This document shows, in pieces, positions 40,421 to 42,783 of a stretch of 42,783 bases of DNA. Every line of letters begins with the position of its first letter. Positions within the stretch are counted from its first letter, which is position 1. Under the pieces are notes generated by a model. The model searched no databases. It was not told the origin of the DNA and worked only from the letters and a program-made list of their open reading frames with translations. Source of the DNA: Candidatus Blautia stercorigallinarum (lineage in GTDB: Bacteria > Bacillota > Clostridia > Lachnospirales > Lachnospiraceae); NCBI GenBank assembly GCA_019112785.1, contig DXIQ01000069.1:1-42783 (forward strand), in the 5' to 3' direction. The position numbers and the translations under genes are program-made.

Positions 40421-41608
40421 ATGAATTTAAAAGAAATTTTTAATTTTGAAAAGATGGATCTGAGAAAAAGCAGATTTTCGGATTTCTGGTATTTTTTCAG
40501 GAGGATACGCCCGAACCGGACAATGGTTATCCTGGGAGTGCTGATCATAGCGGCTGTGGCGGGGATTGTTTTTGTCTTTAATCATGTGGACCAGAATTAT
40601 GATGTGCTTTCCACTGTAGAGAATGAAGACACTCAGTCTTCAGAGTATATACAGATGGGAGATGATCTGCTGAAATACGGCAATGAAAGTGTCTCTCTTC
40701 TGTCTCAATCCGGGGATACTCTGTGGAATCAGACATATGATATGAGTGATCCGGCAGTCAGTATCCTGGAGGATACGGCTGCGATATATGACAGGCGGGG
40801 AACTTCTATGTATGTAGTGAAAATAGACGGCCCTGTAGGCCCTATATCCACAGATTTTCCGATTGTCAAGGCTGAGGTAACACTTAGCGGTTCAGTGGCT
40901 GCGATCCTGGAGGATGGTGAAAAAACATGGGTAAATTATTACTCTTCCGACGGAAGCCTGATCGTGGAAAATCAGACGCGAATGGAGAATAACGGTTATC
41001 CTCTTGATCTGGCTGTTTCGCCGGACGGGGCAGTGATCGCTGTCAGCTATCTTATAGTAGATTCGGGAGAAATCTCCAGTCATCTGGTCTTCTATAATTT
41101 TGGTCAGGCAGGCCAGGGACAGGTAGACAATGTGGTGGCTGAATTTACATATGAAGATACGGTAGTGCCAGATCTTGTGTACTTCAGTGAGGGTACCTGT
41201 GTGGCATTCAGAGATGATGGATTTTCTGTTTTCCAGGGAGGGGATACTCCTGAGGAAAGCGAGAATACCCAGATCGATACCCAGATGATCAGTCTTTTTT
41301 ATAATGAGGAATATTTTGGAATTGTTACAGAAGGGGAGGAAGAATCCTATCTGATGACTCTGTATGGCCCGGAAGGAAGACAACGGTGTTCCCGGGAATT
41401 TGATATGGAATACCAGAATATTTCTGTCAGTGGAGAGAGGATCATTCTCTGGGACGGCCCCCAGGTGGAAATATATGATCTGGGCGGAAAGCTGAAATTC
41501 CAGGGCGACGTTCGGGAGGGAACTGTAAGAAATCTGTTTCAGATGTCCAGAAACCGGTATCTGCTGATCTCGGATGAAGGGATTAAAATGATCCGGCTGA
41601 CCTGGTAG
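40421..41608 (+). CDS. DUF5711-like single-pass membrane protein with beta-propeller-like repeats, 395 aa
   Basis: A short basic cytoplasmic tail leads to one membrane helix (about 36-54, MVILGVLIIAAVAGIVFVF). The remaining 340 residues, outside the cell, show repeating strands of the kind found in WD/PQQ-like propellers (SVSLLSQSGDTLWNQTYDMS, VAAILEDGEKTWVNYYSSDG, LAVSPDGAVIAVSYLIVDSG). This matches my memory of the DUF5711 family of Clostridia. The function is unknown. CvpA follows after 31 bases, so they may share a transcript; the ribosome site (TTAGGAAAAG) is modest. Confidence 0.8.
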   Translation: MNLKEIFNFEKMDLRKSRFSDFWYFFRRIRPNRTMVILGVLIIAAVAGIVFVFNHVDQNYDVLSTVENEDTQSSEYIQMGDDLLKYGNESVSLLSQSGDTLWNQTYDMSDPAVSILEDTAAIYDRRGTSMYVVKIDGPVGPISTDFPIVKAEVTLSGSVAAILEDGEKTWVNYYSSDGSLIVENQTRMENNGYPLDLAVSPDGAVIAVSYLIVDSGEISSHLVFYNFGQAGQGQVDNVVAEFTYEDTVVPDLVYFSEGTCVAFRDDGFSVFQGGDTPEESENTQIDTQMISLFYNEEYFGIVTEGEEESYLMTLYGPEGRQRCSREFDMEYQNISVSGERIILWDGPQVEIYDLGGKLKFQGDVREGTVRNLFQMSRNRYLLISDEGIKMIRLTW

Positions 41609-41639
41609 CAGAAGACATACACGAAAGACAGGTAATGAT

Positions 41640-42338
41640 ATGAATTGGTTTTCTATTGTAATACTGGCAATTCCTGTGGCGTATATTTTCAGCGGCCTTC
41701 AGAGAGGGATGGTCCGCACGGCGTTTTCTTTTCTTTCTATAATCCTGACACTGGTGCTGAGTTTTGCCTTGAATCCTCAGATTACAAAGTTTGTTCAGGA
41801 AAACACGCCTATATATGATATGATCCAGGAAAACTGTCAGGAAAGTCTCATGAAAGATACAGAAGCTGCCATTAGTGATAAAACAGATTCCGGAGAGCAG
41901 AATCAGTTTATCCAGGATCTGCCTCTTCCGGAAAGTGTGAAGGAACTTCTCATAGAGAATAATAATGCTCAGGGGTACCAGCACCTTCTGGCAGAAACAT
42001 TTTCCGAATATATATCCCGCAGCATAGCCGCGGTGGCAGTCAGCATTCTGGGAATGATCGTAACGTTTCTGGTGATCAGCCTTATCCTTCATATAATAGG
42101 AGGAATCCTGAACGGGATATTCTCCCTTCCGGTCCTGAATCTTTTTAACAGGGTGGGAGGAGCTGCTTTAGGAGCCGTTCAGGGAATCTTTGTGGTCTGG
42201 ATCATTTTTCTGGTCCTGTCTTTGTTCTGGGATACTTCCTGGGCACAAAGCGGAGTGAACATGGTAAAAGAAAATTCCGTGACCAGTTACTTGTATGAAA
42301 ATAATCTGCTGGCAGGTTTTTTATCAGGGCTGCTATAA
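41640..42338 (+). CDS. cvpA: CvpA-family membrane protein, 232 aa
   Basis: The N-terminal helices (WFSIVILAIPVAYIFSGLQR, then GMVRTAFSFLSIILTLVLSF) and the C-terminal pair around VISLILHIIGGILNGIFSLP and GGAALGAVQGIFVVWIIFLV are typical of CvpA, named for its need in colicin V production; the true role is unclear. A loop of about 70 polar residues lies between the helix pairs. A strong terminator follows. Confidence 0.85.
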   Translation: MNWFSIVILAIPVAYIFSGLQRGMVRTAFSFLSIILTLVLSFALNPQITKFVQENTPIYDMIQENCQESLMKDTEAAISDKTDSGEQNQFIQDLPLPESVKELLIENNNAQGYQHLLAETFSEYISRSIAAVAVSILGMIVTFLVISLILHIIGGILNGIFSLPVLNLFNRVGGAALGAVQGIFVVWIIFLVLSLFWDTSWAQSGVNMVKENSVTSYLYENNLLAGFLSGLL

Positions 42339-42343
42339 AAAAT

Positions 42344-42384
42344 AAAAGACAGGCAGGAGCAAGAGCAATTCTGCCTGTCTTTTT
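42344..42384 (+). terminator. Terminator after cvpA
   Basis: A 13-bp stem AAAAGACAGGCAG (42344-42356) with CTGCCTGTCTTTT (42371-42383), followed by T. Confidence 0.88.
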
Positions 42385-42471
42385 ATAACAGAAAAATTTG
42401 AAGGATATATAGGAAGTCTGGGAGGCTTCTATTAATGACGACATAGAAAAACGGAATGAAAACGGGAAAAG

Positions 42472-42517
42472 AGGAGGATTCATGCAGAGAAAACTGTAGG
42501 GAATCCTCCTTTTTTTC
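42472..42517 (+). terminator. Second hairpin terminator before the rRNA promoters
   Basis: AGGAGGATTC (42472-42481) pairs with GAATCCTCCT (42501-42510), with a run of eight T. The 5' arm is also a perfect ribosome site before a five-codon frame (ATG at 42482, TAG). I see nothing definite in 42385-42471. Confidence 0.75.
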
Positions 42518-42566
42518 GGCTTTCCAGGAAAATTAAAAAAAAATCAAAAAAATTTCACGAAAGCTG

Positions 42567-42595
42567 TTGACAAAGGGGAAATGCTGTGGTATTCT
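42567..42595 (+). promoter_or_regulatory. rRNA-type promoter P1
   Basis: TTGACA (42567-42572), 17-bp spacer, TATTCT (42590-42595). The stretch from the -35 box on resembles that of P2, ending in a shared GGCTGTCG/AGCTGTCG, so the two arose by duplication. Just downstream lie GAGAGC-GGT-GCTCTC (42611-42625) and an 11-bp A/T-rich hairpin (42640-42665). Confidence 0.8.
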
Positions 42596-42679
42596 AACAT
42601 AGCTGTCGGCGAGAGCGGTGCTCTCAAGAGCTTCTGAAATTCTTGAAAATAAAAATTTTCAAGAAAATGAAAAAAGTTC

Positions 42680-42708
42680 TTGACAAGCCAGAAAAGATGT
42701 GGTAATCT
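42680..42708 (+). promoter_or_regulatory. rRNA-type promoter P2 and leader
   Basis: TTGACA (42680-42685), 17-bp spacer, TAATCT (42703-42708), then a leader containing CTTGATAACTGAACAGTG, a phrase common upstream of 16S rRNA in Lachnospiraceae. The window ends before any rRNA sequence, so the identity of the driven operon is inferred. Confidence 0.8.
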
Positions 42709-42783
42709 AATATGGCTGTCGCAAGACAGGAACCTTGATAACTGAACAGTGAAACACATGAACTGAAAATTCTTTTACATTCA

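Noticed and set aside
42709..42783. Start of 16S rRNA
   Set aside because: The window ends in leader sequence; no conserved 16S 5' sequence is seen.

Overview
The window looks like a chromosomal segment of a spore-forming, low-to-mid GC Firmicute of the class Clostridia, most likely Lachnospiraceae (Blautia-like; this placement is inference). Supporting signs are a Bacillus-type large SRP RNA, the order dnaX-ybaB-recR, a YyaC-type spore protease, a single-chain PurL with a glutaminase domain, a split transketolase, and strong AGGAGG ribosome sites with frequent TTG/GTG starts.

Layout. 1-717 is the 3' end of purL with its terminator. 0.7-4.4 kb is an accessory patch: an AT-rich orphan ORF, an OLD-family ATPase/TOPRIM nuclease, and a small membrane protein with a Cro/C1-type regulator behind a duplicated promoter box. 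4.4-9.65 kb is a NarL-type two-component system divergent from an ATPase plus two ABC-2 permeases, the gene set of the Bacillus LnrJK-LnrLMN (linearmycin resistance) module. 9.65-12.4 kb is an apparent operon of an XRE-HTH/aminotransferase fusion and a MATE exporter, with four copies of a 9-bp box at its promoter. 12.6-20.8 kb starts with a HelD helicase carrying a GH31 N-terminal domain at its C terminus, then an OmpR-type response regulator and kinase, then a Bce-like ABC ATPase and a large FtsX-type permease behind a promoter with phased TGTCAG boxes and a 5' leader hairpin.

20.9-23.7 kb is a deletion scar: an ISL3-like element (21274-23044, 23-bp perfect terminal repeats, no target duplication) joins a truncated sugar-binding lipoprotein to a truncated CpaE-like Tad pilus gene, leaving one prepilin peptidase. 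24.1-29.3 kb has a rhomboid protease, an orphan soluble kinase, a HIT protein with a small sigma factor, murG, a candidate anti-sigma membrane protein and a secreted DUF6147-like protein. 29.4-30.5 kb is a DedA protein and the SRP RNA (minus strand). 30.5-38.1 kb is housekeeping: 6-phosphofructokinase, dnaX, ybaB, recR, a LacI regulator, transaldolase and a split transketolase. 38.3-42.3 kb has YyaC, a membrane protein joining a degenerate MPN/JAMM-like domain to LysM, a DUF5711-like propeller and CvpA. The last 250 bases hold tandem rRNA-type promoters; the rRNA itself would lie beyond the window.

Four intergenic copies of one hairpin-forming repeat family lie at 1.65, 6.2, 38.15 and 40.3 kb. 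The items most worth following are the HelD-GH31N fusion, the HTH-aminotransferase fusion with its box array, the MPN-like/LysM protein, the repeat family and the IS deletion scar. All functional statements come from reading motifs by eye; no database search was run.
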